A stretch of 28,061 nt of DNA from Oscillibacter sp. UBA6647 (GCA_002455655.1 DKLF01000146.1:989-29049); one strand, 5' to 3'; shown: positions 15,817-24,934, counted from the stretch's first letter. Notes: a model not told the origin generated them from the sequence alone. Made by a program: numbers and translations.

Positions 15817-16899
15817 TTAGCGCTTCATGTTCACCAGTTCCTCCAGCATGGAGTCGGTGACGGTGATAATGCGAGTGTTGGCCTGATAGCCGCGCTGGGT
15901 AGTAATCATCTCCGCGATTTCGGTGGCAAGATCTGTGCCCGAGGATTCCAGACCGCCGTCCTGCAGCGTGGTGGTTCCGGCGCTGTGGATGGACTCAGCA
16001 TCCGCTTCCGCGCTGTTATTGACCTTGGCCGTCACCGCGCCGCCGATGGAGACGGCGGTGCATTTTCCAGATCCTTCTCCGGCCTTGTAATAGCCGTTGT
16101 CTATACGGGTGACACCGCTGGGATTGGCCACATTTGCCAGCGCGATATAGCCAATCACCACAGGCGCGCCGCCGTCTTTCATGTTGCCGGTAATTTTGCC
16201 GGTGGCCTTGTCAATGGCGATGCTGTCAATGGAGGCGGGCTCCAGATTCCAAGTTGAGTCGGGATACACATTCATGCCGCCTGACGTTTCGATTCCGGGA
16301 TAGATCGCTGTTCCGGATGTAACGCCGGAAGGATTTTTTCCGTCCGCCATCAGGGGCAGACGAATTGGCACCAACTGTCCGCTGGTCTTTGGATTGTCCG
16401 CGTCGGCAATCACTCCCGCCGTTTCGTTCCCGGAAGTAGTAACCCAGCCGTAAATCACATTGCCCCGGCCATCCACCAGATAGCCCTGAGAGTCGAACTT
16501 AAAGTCGCCCACGCGGCTCAGCTCCAGATTCTGGGCATCCGTCTCCGTCAGCGTGTTTGCCGTTGTGCCCGCGCCGGGCTTTTGCCCTGTGAGGAAAAAG
16601 CCGTCGCCCATAATCATGCAGTGCATAGAGTCACCGTCGGCATTAAAGTTGGCGGTGCTCATGTCCATGGAAATGGAGCCGATGCTCACGCCGTAGCCCA
16701 CCTGAGAGGGGTTCACGCCGCCCACCTTCGTCGTGCCGTTGGAACCGGCAGAAAGCGTGGTGTAAATCGCTTCGCTGAAAAGGGTCTGTGCCTTTTTATA
16801 GGCAGGGGTATTGATGTTGGCAATATTGTTGCCGATGACGCTGAGCTTGTTCATGTGGGCCTTCAGGCCCGCAATTGCAGAATACATTGCACCTGTCAT
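15817..16899 (-). CDS. flgE: FlgE, flagellar hook protein
   Basis: Hook subunit of 360 residues. The N-terminal signature SVIGNNIANINTPAYKKAQTLF, the GDGFF segment near residue 100, and the C-terminal ESSGTDLATEIAEMITTQRGYQANTRIITVTDSML are all characteristic. The N-terminal MYSAIAGLKAHM helix is typical of hook proteins. The ATG follows AAAGGAG by 9 nt. It lies after flgD and the TIGR02530-type gene, as in many Clostridia. Confidence 0.95.
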   Translation of the reverse strand: MTGAMYSAIAGLKAHMNKLSVIGNNIANINTPAYKKAQTLFSEAIYTTLSAGSNGTTKVGGVNPSQVGYGVSIGSISMDMSTANFNADGDSMHCMIMGDGFFLTGQKPGAGTTANTLTETDAQNLELSRVGDFKFDSQGYLVDGRGNVIYGWVTTSGNETAGVIADADNPKTSGQLVPIRLPLMADGKNPSGVTSGTAIYPGIETSGGMNVYPDSTWNLEPASIDSIAIDKATGKITGNMKDGGAPVVIGYIALANVANPSGVTRIDNGYYKAGEGSGKCTAVSIGGAVTAKVNNSAEADAESIHSAGTTTLQDGGLESSGTDLATEIAEMITTQRGYQANTRIITVTDSMLEELVNMKR

Positions 16900-16984
16900 G
16901 GAAAATAACTCCTTTCGGTTGGCGCCGCCGGGGACTGGTCAATCGGACCCTCCCCAGAGCATCCTTCCGGTCCTGCTCTCTGTT

Positions 16985-17353
16985 TTACAGGATCACGGCG
17001 CCGTCAATGTTTGTAAAAATGTTTTCTTTCATCTCCTCAGGAGACATGGCGGTAATTACCCGTCCGTTGGGAACGTTGATGATAAACGCCCGGGTGGTAT
17101 CAAAGGCCAGAATGTTGTTTGCACCCTTGGCCTGGGCTTTTTCCACCGTGTCGCTCAACCGATCCATCAGTTGTTCGTCCACGGAGATGCCGCGCTGCTC
17201 TGCCCGCTCACGGGCGTGCTTGGAAAATGCGACGGGTTGGCTCTCCCGCTGGCGCTGCAAAAGCTTCTCTCCGAAGGAGGTCTGTTCCGCCTTGGGGGCA
17301 GAAGTCTTTGCGGAAAATCCGCCGTTTTGCAGGGGAGATATCCTGTCAATCAT
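16985..17353 (-). CDS. TIGR02530-type flagellar operon protein
   Basis: Protein of 122 residues of the small family found between flgD and flgE in Firmicutes. Visible family features are the basic SKHARERAEQRGIS segment (residues about 46-59) followed by a Ser/Asp-rich helix and the C-terminal VPNGRVITAMSPEEMKENIFTNIDGAV. Biochemical role is not known to me; context suggests hook assembly. The ATG at 17353 follows AAAGGAG by 8 nt; a GTG three codons earlier touches the ribosome site and is unlikely. Confidence 0.88.
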   Translation of the reverse strand: MIDRISPLQNGGFSAKTSAPKAEQTSFGEKLLQRQRESQPVAFSKHARERAEQRGISVDEQLMDRLSDTVEKAQAKGANNILAFDTTRAFIINVPNGRVITAMSPEEMKENIFTNIDGAVIL

Positions 17354-17435
17354 TGCTCTCACTCCTTTGACAGTCTGATTGATGGAGTAAAACCGTTCTC
17401 TCCGCCATCAGAACGCAGAGTTGGTCTGCTTGGGT

Positions 17436-17882
17436 TCAGGTGGTCGTATCCCCGGACGCGTCTTCTTTGTAGTCGGGCAGACGGCCCACTGCCATGATGC
17501 TGCTCATGCTGTAACTCTTTCCGTCCACAAATACCACGGGGTTGCCGTTGTATGTGCCTGTGCCGGTGACGGTTCCCACAAGCTCCTGCATCTTTCCGTC
17601 CGAGTCATAGGTGCCGATGGTCACTTCCTTACCCACAAGAGATGCGGAATAGTTCAGCGTAACCGCGTCCGTGATGTTGGTAATGGCCTGCACCATAGAC
17701 ATCTGCACCATCTGATTCAACATATCGGTGGTAGAGGCAGCGTTTTCCGGGTCCTGATTCTGGAACTGGGCAATCATCAGTTGCAAAAAGCCCTCCATTT
17801 CCAAGCTCATTGAACCGGACTTGCTGCTGGACGTTGAATTGGTACTGCCAATATTTGCGATATCGCCGATAAAGTCGCTCAT
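17436..17882 (-). CDS. flgD: FlgD, hook cap / hook assembly protein
   Basis: FlgD caps the growing hook and is needed for FlgE polymerisation. The 148-residue protein is a short Firmicute-type FlgD: a Ser-rich start, then the hallmark MEGFLQLMIAQFQNQDPENA and TTDMLNQMVQMSMVQAI, then a small beta-rich part (LVGKEVTIGTYDSDGK). The ATG follows AAAGGAG by 7-8 nt. It lies 34 nt after fliK. Confidence 0.95.
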   Translation of the reverse strand: MSDFIGDIANIGSTNSTSSSKSGSMSLEMEGFLQLMIAQFQNQDPENAASTTDMLNQMVQMSMVQAITNITDAVTLNYSASLVGKEVTIGTYDSDGKMQELVGTVTGTGTYNGNPVVFVDGKSYSMSSIMAVGRLPDYKEDASGDTTT

Positions 17883-17916
17883 TGAGTCGCTCCTTTCTTT
17901 AGAAAATCCGAATCGT

Positions 17917-19074
17917 TCAGCTCACCTGTCCGTCCAGTGTCACCAGACCCAGCCGAAGCTGCTGGAGGAAATCCTCTCCGCTTTGGCGGCGTTGGTCCTG
18001 CTGGCGGCGGCTGTGCTCCTGCTGCCGATCCTGTTGCTGGTCTTGCTGCTGATACTGCTGGGTCTCCTCCTGTCGCCGGACCTCCACTTGCACCGTGCTC
18101 TGACTGTTGTTCTGGAGCAGGGCGCTCAGGCTGTCCGCGTGGCGGCTCAACAGGTCCGCCGCCTTTTCGGTGGTCGTGTGGAACACCACTTGCAGCGCGC
18201 CGTCCTGCGTCCGAGTCAGGTCAATGGTCAGCGTACCAAGATTATCGGGGTTCAGGCGGAGCTTGACTTGCTGTGCGCCGTCCTTCAGTGCCTTGCCCAC
18301 CTGTTCTGTCAACTGCTCGTCCAAATCCGTCCGGGTGGTGTCCGCCACCGGCTCGCCCACCTTCACGGGGACGGCGTCGGTCTCGCGGAACAGGGGCTGT
18401 GGCGCTCCCACGGCGGCATTTTCCGGCTGAAGGGCTTCATTGCTCTGGGAACTACGAAGCAGGTCGGCGTATTCACTCTGTGCCTGCGCATCCGCGCCAC
18501 CGGACTGTGCACCCGTATTCTCCGAAGATAGAATTTGTGTAGCTTGAGAAGCCTGTGCAGTTTGAGTGCTTTGAGAAAGCACCGCGTCCTGCCCTGCCTC
18601 CGGGTTTCGGACTGTGTAAAGAGCGGTCGTGTTCCGTCCCAACGGGTTATCCTGCTTTGCGCCAAGGTTTCCCGCGTTCAAAAGCCCGGTTTCCACAAAG
18701 TTGTCTGCCGGAGCCGTTTCTTCCCCGATCTGCAAAACTGCGGGCGCCACGGCCTGCGGCGTGGATCCCTCCGGCAAAAGCTCCGCGGTTTGCACCTGCG
18801 GTGGCTGGGTCTGAGACATCAGCATCGCCATCGCCGCCGTCACCTCCCGAAGGGCTTCATCCTGTGGGTCCTGCGACTGCTCTTCCTCGGCTTTTCCAAG
18901 TTCGGGCTGATCTACCGTCTTTGTCCGTCCCGCGCCCGTACGGTTTCGCAGCAGCTTTTCAAAGTCGGACGCGCCGTTTTGGGATGTTTGGATGTCGTCC
19001 GCCACGTCGGTTTTCTGTGTTCGGGTTTGGGCATAAACCTGTATCATTTGCAGCAATTCGTTCGTCATCGTCAT
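17917..19074 (-). CDS. fliK: FliK, hook-length control protein
   Basis: FliK measures hook length and signals FlhB to switch export specificity. The 385-residue protein has a low-complexity Gln/Thr/Ala-rich N-terminal and middle part, as expected of the ruler. It then has the conserved C-terminal domain: QVKLRLNPDNLGTLTIDL and GALQVVFHTTTEKAADLL. After this domain comes an unusual Gln/Arg-rich tail of about 40 residues. The start ATG at 19074 has a textbook AGGAGGTGA 4 nt before it; a longer reading frame from 19155 overlaps fliJ and is rejected. Confidence 0.92.
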   Translation of the reverse strand: MTMTNELLQMIQVYAQTRTQKTDVADDIQTSQNGASDFEKLLRNRTGAGRTKTVDQPELGKAEEEQSQDPQDEALREVTAAMAMLMSQTQPPQVQTAELLPEGSTPQAVAPAVLQIGEETAPADNFVETGLLNAGNLGAKQDNPLGRNTTALYTVRNPEAGQDAVLSQSTQTAQASQATQILSSENTGAQSGGADAQAQSEYADLLRSSQSNEALQPENAAVGAPQPLFRETDAVPVKVGEPVADTTRTDLDEQLTEQVGKALKDGAQQVKLRLNPDNLGTLTIDLTRTQDGALQVVFHTTTEKAADLLSRHADSLSALLQNNSQSTVQVEVRRQEETQQYQQQDQQQDRQQEHSRRQQDQRRQSGEDFLQQLRLGLVTLDGQVS

Positions 19075-19115
19075 TTTCTCACCTCCTCTCAATGAAATGG
19101 GGCCGCGATTTATGA

Positions 19116-19571
19116 TTAGGGCGCTGCACTCCGCGCAATTCCGCTGCGGGCGCACACCAAATCATCGATAAACTGTTCCTCGCTTTTTTCCAGTTCCTTT
19201 GTATAGGCCAAAAGCTTTTTCTCCCGCAGCTTTTCCACGGAGGAAGCGTCCTGCTTGGCGCCCACCAGCTCCCGGCGCTTGGCCTCTTCCTGCCGCCGGA
19301 GGATATTCAGCTTTCCCGCCTCTCGAACGCACATGGCCTCCTGCACTTCCAGCGCAGTTTCATAGGCCCGAAGCTCCGCAATCAGCATGCCGTTGGCCTT
19401 TTTCTCCCGGTACTCCCGGTTGATTTCCGCATATTTCTGCCGCGTGGCCTCCAGCGCGGCTTCCTGCCGCCGGACCTCCGCCGTCAGCGCGCCCAGCTCC
19501 ACCTGAATGGAGTCCTGAACCTGTCGACGGTAATCCAGCACGGTGTCCAGCGAAAAACAAAACTTTTTCAC
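19116..19571 (-). CDS. fliJ: FliJ, export chaperone / ATPase stalk
   Basis: Coiled-coil protein of 151 residues that inserts in the FliI ring and links it to FlhA. It starts with the family pattern FCFSLDTVLDYRRQVQDS and is rich in Glu, Lys, Arg and Ala heptads throughout. The start is GTG with AAGGGGA 8 nt upstream, about 31 nt after the fliI stop. ylxF (MotE-like), found next in Bacillus, is not here: fliK follows. Confidence 0.93.
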   Translation of the reverse strand: MKKFCFSLDTVLDYRRQVQDSIQVELGALTAEVRRQEAALEATRQKYAEINREYREKKANGMLIAELRAYETALEVQEAMCVREAGKLNILRRQEEAKRRELVGAKQDASSVEKLREKKLLAYTKELEKSEEQFIDDLVCARSGIARSAAP

Positions 19572-19602
19572 GCCTCAGGTCCCCTTCCCGGCAATCCGGC
19601 CT

Positions 19603-20904
19603 TTATTGGAGGATGCGCTCCATCTCTCCCATGGTTTCCTCATAGGAAAACGCCTCATCAATGCCCTGCTTTAAAAAACTGTCAATGGCGTCGATTTTGT
19701 TCAAAGCGTAGTCCAGCTTGGGGTTCGTCCCCGCCTTGTACGCGCCGATGGACACCAGATCCGAGCTTTTTTCATAGACGCTCATAATATCTCGAACGCG
19801 GCCCGCCGTTCTGCGGTTTTCCAGAGGGACAATATCCGTCATCAACCGGGAAATGCTGGCTCCCACGTCGATGGCGGGATAGTGGTTGGCGGCGGCCAGC
19901 CGCCGGGAGAGAACGATATGCCCGTCCAGAATGCCCCGGACGGTATCGGCAATGGGCTCGTTGGTGTCGTCGCCCTCCACCAAAACGGTATAAACCCCGG
20001 TGATGGAGCCGCGCTCGAAATTTCCGCTGCGCTCCAACAGCTTAGGAAGCTCGGCGTAAATAGAGGGGGTGTATCCCCGGGCCACGGGCGGCTCGCCCAC
20101 GGCAAGACCGATCTCCCGCTGGGCCATAGCAAACCGAGTAAGGGAATCCATCATCAAGAGCACGTCGTAGCCCTGATCCCGGAAATATTCCGCGATGCCG
20201 GTGGCCACGGACGGGCACTTTTTGCGAAGCATCGCAGGCTGGTCGGAGGTGGCCACCACCAGAATGGACCGGGCCATGCCCTCCTCGCCCAAATCCTTGC
20301 GGACGAAATCCAGAACCTCCCGGCCCCGTTCGCCCACCAGGGCGATGACATTGATGTCGGCTTTCACGTTTCTTGCGATCATGCCCATCAGGGTACTTTT
20401 GCCCACGCCGGAGCCTGCGAAAATCCCGATACGCTGGCCCTTACCAATGGTAAGCAGCCCGTCGATGGCTTTCACGCCGAACTCCATCCGCTCCGTAATG
20501 GCGGGGCGGGAGAGAGGATTGATGTATTTGCCCTCCACACAGTGGGAGGTCCCGGCTTCAAAGGCGGGGCCGCCGTCGATGGGCTGGCCCAGCGCATTGA
20601 TGATGCGCCCTCTGAGAAACGGCCCCATAGGGAGGGTGAGCTGCTTTCCCGTGTTGCGGACAAAGTTGCCCGCGGAGATACCGCTCATGTCGGAGTAAGG
20701 CATCAGGAGGATGCGGTCGTTTTTAAAGCCCACCACCTCCGCCGTCACCTGATCTCCGGTGTCGCCGTTGTATATGCGGCAGATGTCGCCCACAGCCGCG
20801 TTTTTACCCGAGGCCTCGATGGACATGCCTACGATATTCTCGATCCTTCCCGTCAGGCTGAAGGTATCGGCGTTTTGAAGCTGCTGGATCATTTGACCAA
20901 ACAC
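19603..20904 (-). CDS. fliI: FliI, flagellum-specific ATPase
   Basis: ATPase of the flagellar export apparatus, 433 residues. Walker A is at 164-171 (GSGVGKST), Walker B at about 249-257 (LLMMDSLTR), and GERGREV is at 191-197. The GTG start at 20904 is preceded by AAGGAG (5 nt) and gives the usual family length; the fliH stop TGA overlaps this ribosome site. Reading further upstream in the same frame would overlap fliH by up to 200 nt and shows no homologous sequence. Confidence 0.95.
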   Translation of the reverse strand: MFGQMIQQLQNADTFSLTGRIENIVGMSIEASGKNAAVGDICRIYNGDTGDQVTAEVVGFKNDRILLMPYSDMSGISAGNFVRNTGKQLTLPMGPFLRGRIINALGQPIDGGPAFEAGTSHCVEGKYINPLSRPAITERMEFGVKAIDGLLTIGKGQRIGIFAGSGVGKSTLMGMIARNVKADINVIALVGERGREVLDFVRKDLGEEGMARSILVVATSDQPAMLRKKCPSVATGIAEYFRDQGYDVLLMMDSLTRFAMAQREIGLAVGEPPVARGYTPSIYAELPKLLERSGNFERGSITGVYTVLVEGDDTNEPIADTVRGILDGHIVLSRRLAAANHYPAIDVGASISRLMTDIVPLENRRTAGRVRDIMSVYEKSSDLVSIGAYKAGTNPKLDYALNKIDAIDSFLKQGIDEAFSYEETMGEMERILQ

Positions 20905-20917
20905 GGCTGCTCCTTTT

Positions 20918-21841
20918 TCACCGGTCGCCCGGGCGTCGTCCGAAGTTCTTAGAAGGACCATCGTCTGGCGAGATATTTTCCAGCATCGCCCGAATATTGG
21001 CCATCTGCGTAGGGGCGCTGGCGTCGATAATGGCGTCCGGCGTTTCGATAATGCAGGTGCCGCCCTCCTCTTCCGCCACGGGAATGATGCGGATATGGTC
21101 GGACAGGCCGGAAAGTGCACGGGTCAGCCGAGGGGTAATCTGGGCAAGGCCCTTGGCATCGCAGCCGGAGACGTAGATATGGACCCATTCCCGTTTTTTC
21201 ATTTTCTCCGTGGCATCCTGAATCATCTTGGCGATGACGCCGCTGGAGCTTTTCAGGCTGATGCGCACCACCTTTTCCGCCACCGCCACCGCAAGGTCCC
21301 GCATGTCGGTCTTGGCGTCATCCATCAACTCGTCCTGCGCCAAAGCGATATTTTCCAAAAAGGTTTGAAGCTGCTGCTCCAGCTTGGCGGCCTGTGTCTC
21401 GCGCCGCTCCGCCAAATCCTGCTCCGCCCCGGCCATACCCTCGGTATAACCCTCGCGGTAGCCCTCCCGGCGGGCATCCTCCCGAACTTTCTCCGCCATG
21501 GTCCGGGCCTCGGCCCCAGCCGCGGCTTTCATTTGTTCTGCTTCCTCTTTCGCCGCTGCCAGAATCGCCTCGGCCTGCACGTTTGCAAATTGAATCCGGC
21601 CGGCTGCGGCAAGCGGTTCCTCCGTCTGTTCCGGCTCCCGGAAGCTGTCCTTTTCCTTCGCCGGAGCGTCCCCGCCCCGGGGCGCACCGTCAACAAACAG
21701 CTCGTCCAAAAAGCCCTCCCGCAGGTCTTCCTCCGCGTTTCTCTGTGTCGCAGCGGGCGTTTCATCCTGAAGATTGTCGGGAAAAAGATAGGGCTCCGCC
21801 TTGGGTTTTATAAAGTTTTTCAGGACATTCCCGTTACGCAA
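20918..21841 (-). CDS. fliH: FliH, FliI-regulating export protein
   Basis: Negative regulator and stalk partner of FliI, 307 residues. A long, charged, probably flexible N-terminal half is followed by an Ala/Glu coiled coil and the glycine-repeat segment GYREGYTEGMAG (typical FliH). The C-terminal domain includes AVAVAEKVVRISL and the final IIETPDAIIDAS. The start is TTG with AAAGGA 8 nt upstream, overlapping the fliG stop by 8 nt. It is longer than E. coli FliH (235) because of its N-terminal part. Confidence 0.92.
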   Translation of the reverse strand: MRNGNVLKNFIKPKAEPYLFPDNLQDETPAATQRNAEEDLREGFLDELFVDGAPRGGDAPAKEKDSFREPEQTEEPLAAAGRIQFANVQAEAILAAAKEEAEQMKAAAGAEARTMAEKVREDARREGYREGYTEGMAGAEQDLAERRETQAAKLEQQLQTFLENIALAQDELMDDAKTDMRDLAVAVAEKVVRISLKSSSGVIAKMIQDATEKMKKREWVHIYVSGCDAKGLAQITPRLTRALSGLSDHIRIIPVAEEEGGTCIIETPDAIIDASAPTQMANIRAMLENISPDDGPSKNFGRRPGDR

Positions 21842-22967
21842 TGATGTCGTCCTTTCCGCCCTTGATGATGATAATTTCGTTCTGCTCCTCCAGCTTGCGG
21901 ATTACATCCACGATGCGCTGCTGCGCTTCTTCCACGTCCTTCATGCGGACGTTGGTGGTAATCTCCAGATCGTCCCGGATGTTCTGCGCCATGCGGGTGG
22001 ACATATTGGCCAGCAGCTTGTTGGAAACGTCGTCGGTGGCGGCCTTGAGGGAGAGGACAATGTCCTTGGGGTCGCAGTCCCGCAGGAAGCGCTGGACCGA
22101 GCGGTCGTCCATATTGACCAAATCCTCGAATACAAACATCCGCTTGCGGATTTCGTCCGCCAGCTCCTGATTGTAGATAGACAAGCCGTCGAAAATGCTC
22201 TTCTCGCTGGAACGGTCGATATTGTTCATCATGTCGGCCACAAAGTCGATGCCGCCAACCTTCACATGCTTGCTGCTGATGATGGTAGAGAATCGCCGCC
22301 CCATTTCCGCCTCTATAATTTTCATGGTGCTGGGAGAAGGGCTTTCCATTTTGGCCATGTTCTCCACCACCTTGATCTGCTTGGCGGGGTCAAGCTGCTC
22401 CACCACGTTGCCGGACTTGCCGGGACTGACATAGGACAGCACCAGCGCGATGGTCTGGGGCCGCTCATACTGCAAGGCGGAAAACAAGGATTTGGCGTCT
22501 GCCTTGTCCAAGAATGCAAACTGCCGGTTCTTCATGGACTTTTCCACTTTTTCCAGCAGTTGGTTTGCCGTCTGCTCTCCAAATGCCTTTTCCAGAACCG
22601 TTCTGGCATACTCCAGACCGCCCTCGGTAATCGCCTTGTTGGTGAGGCACAGCTCGTAAAAATCGCCGAGAATATCCTCTGTCTGGCGGGAGTCCAGATA
22701 CCCCAGCTTCGCTACCTCCAGCGTCAAGGTTTCCACGTCGTCGGAGTCCATAAACTTGTAGATCTGTGACGCTTTGTCCGCACCCAGCGAGACAATCACC
22801 GCCGCGGCCTTCTGAGGTCCGGAGAGAACGGGCAGCGGCTTTTCCTTCACAGCCTGCTGGGGCCGGGGCATCTCGTCACGATTTTCACCCGCAAAGTTGG
22901 CTGCCGCCGTCTGCGTCTTTTCAGCCGTGGCGTTTGCGCCGCCCTTGGTCTTTCTGGAGTTACTCAT
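21834..22967 (-). CDS. fliG: FliG, motor switch protein
   Basis: Rotor protein of 377 residues that meets FliF, FliM and the MotA stator. The N-terminal domain starts at about residue 48 (GPQKAAAVIVSLG). The middle domain has SPSTMKIIEAEMGRRF. The C-terminal torque helix has the charged pattern KRMFVFEDLVNMDDRSVQRFL. Compared with the usual 335-340 residues it has an N-terminal low-complexity extension of about 45. The ATG with GGAGG 8 nt upstream, overlapping the fliF stop, supports this start. Confidence 0.96.
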   Translation of the reverse strand: MSNSRKTKGGANATAEKTQTAAANFAGENRDEMPRPQQAVKEKPLPVLSGPQKAAAVIVSLGADKASQIYKFMDSDDVETLTLEVAKLGYLDSRQTEDILGDFYELCLTNKAITEGGLEYARTVLEKAFGEQTANQLLEKVEKSMKNRQFAFLDKADAKSLFSALQYERPQTIALVLSYVSPGKSGNVVEQLDPAKQIKVVENMAKMESPSPSTMKIIEAEMGRRFSTIISSKHVKVGGIDFVADMMNNIDRSSEKSIFDGLSIYNQELADEIRKRMFVFEDLVNMDDRSVQRFLRDCDPKDIVLSLKAATDDVSNKLLANMSTRMAQNIRDDLEITTNVRMKDVEEAQQRIVDVIRKLEEQNEIIIIKGGKDDIIA

Positions 22968-24579
22968 CCTCTTCGCCTCCCCTCAGCCAATTTTTCAGCA
23001 TGTGCGCGGCCATTTCGGGATTATCCTCCGCAAATTTGCGGATACTCTGACGGAGCTGAATGCTCTTTTCCGTTTTGACGGTCATAATGTCCGCGCCATT
23101 CAAAGGCACCTCGACCTCCGCCACCTGCGGCGAGGCGATCTGCGCCACCATGGATGCAGCGGCCAAAGCCTTCCGCTTTTTGCGTCTGCTCCCCAAAATG
23201 GCCAGCAGAAGCAAAAGCACCAGCAACAGCGCTCCGCCGCCTATGGCGGCCGGAAGCACCCACGGAGGCAGGTTCAGTTCGTTTCCTCCGGGGACGACTC
23301 CTCCGTCCGGATCGTAGAACGGGGCCAACAGAATGGAAATTTTGTCCGTCTGCTCATTGGGCGCAATGCCTGCGGCATGGCCCACGTGGCTGATCAGCTC
23401 GGCAGGCGTCATGCTGCCGGAAACCGCGCTGTTAATACTGACGGACACCATCAAGTCAGCAATCACGCCTGCAATCCGCTCCGTCTGCTGCTTGTTGGTA
23501 TCCACATTGTAATTGGTTTCACCCTGATTTTTGATGTAGGTTTTCCCGTCGTCCACACCGGTCTGGTTTTCGACATAAGTATTGATGTCCGCGTTGGTCT
23601 GGTTTCCCGCCACACCTCCGGCAGCATCACCGTCTCCTCGAACAACCTCCTGATCGTAGACCTTGGAGCCGATAATTCCCTCTCCGCCGGTAGAGCCGTC
23701 GCCCGCCCAGTCGGGAAGGGTGTATTTTGTGCTCTCGCCCACGGTGTGGTCCACGTCCACGGTGCTGCTCACCGCCACACGAACGTTATCCGCGCCGTAA
23801 AACGGAGTGAGCGCAATCATGATCTGAGAGCGGACCTTGTTGTCCACCTGCTCCTCCAGCCGCAGCTTCAATTCGGACGCATCCGTTGCCCCGGCAGTAC
23901 CGGCGGCGCCGGAATAAACGTTGCCCAGAGAATCTGAAATGGCGATATTGTCAATCACAAGGCCCTTTACCGAGTGGGCCACCAGATAGCGGATGGCGGA
24001 TGCCACCTTGTCGGGAAGCGCCCCGTTCCCCTGCATGGTCACAAAGACCGAGGCCGAGGCATTTACCATATTGCTGCTGTCCAGCACATAGCGCCGGTCT
24101 TCCCCCTGCGTAATGTTGACCACCGCGGATTTCACGCCGTCAAAGCGCCGAATGACGCCTGCCATCCGGTCCTGCAAGTCCTGCAAATATGCCATTTGCC
24201 GGTCAGAATCCGTAGACATGGCGCCCACACCCTGCCGATATGTCTCATATGCAAAGCCGGAGGTAGGATAGCCCGCCAACAGCAAGTCTGCTTTTAACTG
24301 CTCCTCTTGCGCCTCGGGCACCAAAACGGTGTCCGTGCCCTGCACCTGAAAGTCCGTGGCGCCGTTATCCCGCAAGTAAGCGGAAATGGAGGTAACCTCC
24401 TCCGGACTTAAGCCCGTAAATAAAACAGCGTAGGGCCTATGACTCATGGCAATGGCAAAAATAGCGCCCGCCAAAATCACTGCACCCAGCGCACAGCCTA
24501 AAATTATCCGCGTTTTTTTACTCATCTTGGTAAAAAACTCTTTAAGTTTTCCGCCAAAGCCCTTCAGCGTCTCCTGCAA
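22960..24579 (-). CDS. fliF: FliF, flagellar MS-ring protein
   Basis: Basal-body ring protein of 539 residues with a membrane helix at about 26-44. The ring-building motif domains follow (e.g. LFTGLSPEEVTSISAYLRDNG), then a second membrane helix near 445-462 (GGGALLLVLLLLLAIL). The C-terminal FliG-binding tail is NPEMAAHMLKNWLRGGEEDE. The start is TTG with AGGTGGGGG 9-10 nt upstream, 37 nt after the fliE stop; the next in-frame Met (residue 19) lacks a ribosome site. Confidence 0.96.
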   Translation of the reverse strand: MQETLKGFGGKLKEFFTKMSKKTRIILGCALGAVILAGAIFAIAMSHRPYAVLFTGLSPEEVTSISAYLRDNGATDFQVQGTDTVLVPEAQEEQLKADLLLAGYPTSGFAYETYRQGVGAMSTDSDRQMAYLQDLQDRMAGVIRRFDGVKSAVVNITQGEDRRYVLDSSNMVNASASVFVTMQGNGALPDKVASAIRYLVAHSVKGLVIDNIAISDSLGNVYSGAAGTAGATDASELKLRLEEQVDNKVRSQIMIALTPFYGADNVRVAVSSTVDVDHTVGESTKYTLPDWAGDGSTGGEGIIGSKVYDQEVVRGDGDAAGGVAGNQTNADINTYVENQTGVDDGKTYIKNQGETNYNVDTNKQQTERIAGVIADLMVSVSINSAVSGSMTPAELISHVGHAAGIAPNEQTDKISILLAPFYDPDGGVVPGGNELNLPPWVLPAAIGGGALLLVLLLLLAILGSRRKKRKALAAASMVAQIASPQVAEVEVPLNGADIMTVKTEKSIQLRQSIRKFAEDNPEMAAHMLKNWLRGGEEDE

Positions 24580-24616
24580 TTTGCTTTACCCCCACCTAAA
24601 CTTTAAAAGCCGCCCG

Positions 24617-24934
24617 TTACAGGCTGATACGATTCAGTTCACCATAGGCGTCCAGCGCCTTGTTCCGCAACTGAATCAGCAGCTCCACGGCGGCAGTGGC
24701 CTTCGTGGCAGCGATGGTCGCCTCCGCAGGATTGTCCAACTGGCCGGTGGCCAAAAGATACTGTGCTTCCACCATTTCCTTGTCGGTGGACCTCACATTG
24801 TCAATGGCCGTCTGAAAAATATCCGCGAAAACCCCGCCGGTTTCCCCGCCGTCCGCTTTTTGCGTGCCGCTCAGTGCGGACAAGTCGGAAATTGGCCGGA
24901 TGGTGGATTGAATTCCTGTAAATTCTGTGCTCAT
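24617..24934 (-). CDS. fliE: FliE, rod-MS ring connector
   Basis: FliE joins the MS ring to the rod, 105 residues. The conserved C-terminal part reads VRSTDKEMVEAQYLLATGQ (DxxmvkAqllaatG) and then ATIAATKATAAVELLIQLRNKALDAYGEL. The ATG at 24934 follows GAGGAGAG by 6 nt; the upstream in-frame TTG is too close to it to be the start. It follows flgC by 76 nt. Confidence 0.95.
   Translation of the reverse strand: MSTEFTGIQSTIRPISDLSALSGTQKADGGETGGVFADIFQTAIDNVRSTDKEMVEAQYLLATGQLDNPAEATIAATKATAAVELLIQLRNKALDAYGELNRISL

Noticed and set aside
14301..15860. Plus-strand 519-codon open frame opposite motA-motB-flbD
   Set aside because: Antisense to certain genes and spanning several of them; composition is that of a complement of GC-rich coding sequence.
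17821..18531. Plus-strand Leu-rich open frame opposite fliK
   Set aside because: The Leu-rich, membrane-like run is only the complement of the Gln codons in the FliK tail.
20905..21120. Upstream extension of fliI into fliH
   Set aside because: The GTG at 20904 has AAGGAG at correct spacing and gives the normal FliI length; upstream residues look non-homologous.
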